A DNA stretch of 13,296 bases from QQUD01 sp039029915 (GTDB lineage Bacteria > Chloroflexota > Anaerolineae > Promineifilales > Promineifilaceae). The translations under genes and the position numbers were made by a program. Shown here piece after piece: positions 12,353 through 13,296 of the stretch; within the stretch, counting starts at the first letter, position 1; every line of letters starts with the position of its first letter. Below the pieces are notes generated by a model. The model saw nothing but the letters and a program-made list of their open reading frames with translations, ran no database searches and was not told the DNA's origin. The stretch is from positions 1-13,296 of the forward strand of contig JBCCFD010000203.1 in NCBI GenBank assembly GCA_039029915.1. The letters run 5' to 3'.

Positions 12353-13296
12353 TTAGTGGCTTAACCTAACCGAATAAATGGGGGGGAAATAGTTGCCGAT
12401 GGCTTGCCAATGATTTCCTCTATCTTCAGAGATAAATAGATTGCCGGTTGTTGTCCCAAAAATCAGGGTATCGCCATCAATATCTAAAGCATGACGAAAC
12501 ACAACGTCGAAGGAATTTTGTTGAGGAAGCCCGTCACGAAGCTCTTGCCAGGTTTCACCACCATCTTCCGTACGGGCTACAAATAAAGCCCCATCAAAGG
12601 CAAGCCGCTTATCATCGCTTACGGCAGGAATGACCCAAGCGGTGTTGGGGTCTTGTTCGTCTATAACGATAGGAAAACCGAATTTCACTTTGCCAGATGT
12701 GTGGTTGCTCCAGCTCTGACCTTTGTCAATAGACTTAAAAACGCCACAGTGATTTTGTTGCCAAAGGACATCTGGATTTGATGGGGCGGCGACGAGACAG
12801 TGTCCATCGTGACCATATTCCGCATGTGGGTCTGGTAGGTATTCAGCGATGAGGCCATGATTACGGCCGTTCCAGCTCTTTCCCCCGTCCGTTGATTCAT
12901 AAATGCCGCCGATGCTGATTGTCACATAAAGGTGTTGACTGTCTCGTGGATCCACAACAACAGAACAACATCCTGCTTGGTCACGTCCACCCCCAAACCA
13001 GTTGTTTTGGCGAGATGGGTGATTCCAAAGGCTCTCTACTAATTGAAAAGTCTCCCCACCGTCGATCGTTTGGAAAAGCCCACCTGGCTCGGTGCCGATA
13101 TAAAGCTTATTAGGTTCGTCAACGCCACCCGGGACAATGGTCCAAAGGTAGCTGGTCACGGCCGGTTTTTCAGCCCCACCAGCGAAAACGTCGTACATAA
13201 TGGCATCTTCAGGATATTTAGGGGCCTCAACCTCATCAAACGATTCACCTAAATTGCTAGAGCGGTATAGCTTTTGTCCCCAGTGCCCGTGATCCG
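12353..13296 (-). CDS. BNR/Asp-box beta-propeller protein, 3' part (5' end outside the window)
   Basis: The frame is open to the right edge, so the N-terminus is missing and the Met at 13198 is internal. The 313 visible residues carry six Asp boxes of the S/T-x-D-x-G-x-T/S-W/F type: SSNLGESF (12-19), TIDGGETF (76-83), STDGGKSW (134-141), SIDKGQSW (188-195), TEDGGETW (242-249) and SEDRGNHW (289-296). The boxes recur every 47-64 residues, one per propeller blade. Such proteins include sialidase-like and sortilin/Vps10-like propellers, and many have no known activity. No catalytic residues of a glycosidase can be assigned in this part. Secretion cannot be judged without the N-terminus. The seven G at 12380-12386 on the + strand encode Pro-Pro near the C-terminus. 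The gene converges on the aminotransferase. Confidence 0.85.
   Translation of the reverse strand, partial: DHGHWGQKLYRSSNLGESFDEVEAPKYPEDAIMYDVFAGGAEKPAVTSYLWTIVPGGVDEPNKLYIGTEPGGLFQTIDGGETFQLVESLWNHPSRQNNWFGGGRDQAGCCSVVVDPRDSQHLYVTISIGGIYESTDGGKSWNGRNHGLIAEYLPDPHAEYGHDGHCLVAAPSNPDVLWQQNHCGVFKSIDKGQSWSNHTSGKVKFGFPIVIDEQDPNTAWVIPAVSDDKRLAFDGALFVARTEDGGETWQELRDGLPQQNSFDVVFRHALDIDGDTLIFGTTTGNLFISEDRGNHWQAIGNYFPPIYSVRLSH

Noticed and set aside
1..13296. tRNA or rRNA genes, insertion sequences, prophage or integration sites
   Set aside because: I found no cloverleaf, rRNA core sequence, transposase or integrase, and no terminal inverted repeats with target duplications. The T-box leader resembles structured RNA but is not itself a tRNA gene.

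Overview
The window is 13.3 kb of bacterial chromosome with moderate G+C (mid-40s percent by eye). It is dense with genes, nearly all on the + strand. The organism is not identified. A tRNA-sensing T-box leader, a V4R-domain protein and a BNR/Asp-box propeller protein together fit a Chloroflexota (Anaerolineae-like) genome. That is inference, and a Gram-positive lineage is not excluded.

Region 1 (1-8747) is a tryptophan operon. A strong sigma70-type promoter (TTGACA/TAATAT) is followed by a T-box riboswitch. Its specifier codon is TGG (Trp), its T-box bulge is TGGC and it ends in an intrinsic terminator. Downstream lie trpE, trpS (tryptophanyl-tRNA synthetase), trpG, a 972-aa M16C (PreP-like) zinc peptidase, trpD and trpC. 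Uncharged tRNA-Trp should permit read-through, raising Trp synthesis from chorismate together with the enzyme that charges tRNA-Trp. trpF, trpB and trpA are not in the window. The spacers on both sides of trpS carry short tandem repeats. The peptidase gene has a candidate promoter and a leader hairpin of its own.

Region 2 (8748-10649) is a ribosomal-protein cluster: rpsR (bS18), a V4R-domain protein, rpmB (bL28) and rpmG (bL33), closed by a good intrinsic terminator. bL33 has lost all four zinc-ligand cysteines, bL28 three of four, and bS18 lacks an intact CxxC. These are 'C-minus', zinc-sparing forms. A candidate promoter, an inverted repeat and a set of GTTTATTC repeats lie in the non-coding parts.

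Region 3 (10650-13296) holds a PLP-dependent aminotransferase of the type Ic aspartate aminotransferase (Aminotran_MocR) family on the + strand. Convergent to it is the 3' part of an Asp-box beta-propeller gene, cut by the right edge of the window.

Across all regions the 8-bp palindrome ACGGCCGT occurs nine times, always inside genes and in all three reading phases. This is far more often than chance and looks like a genome-wide DNA-level signal.
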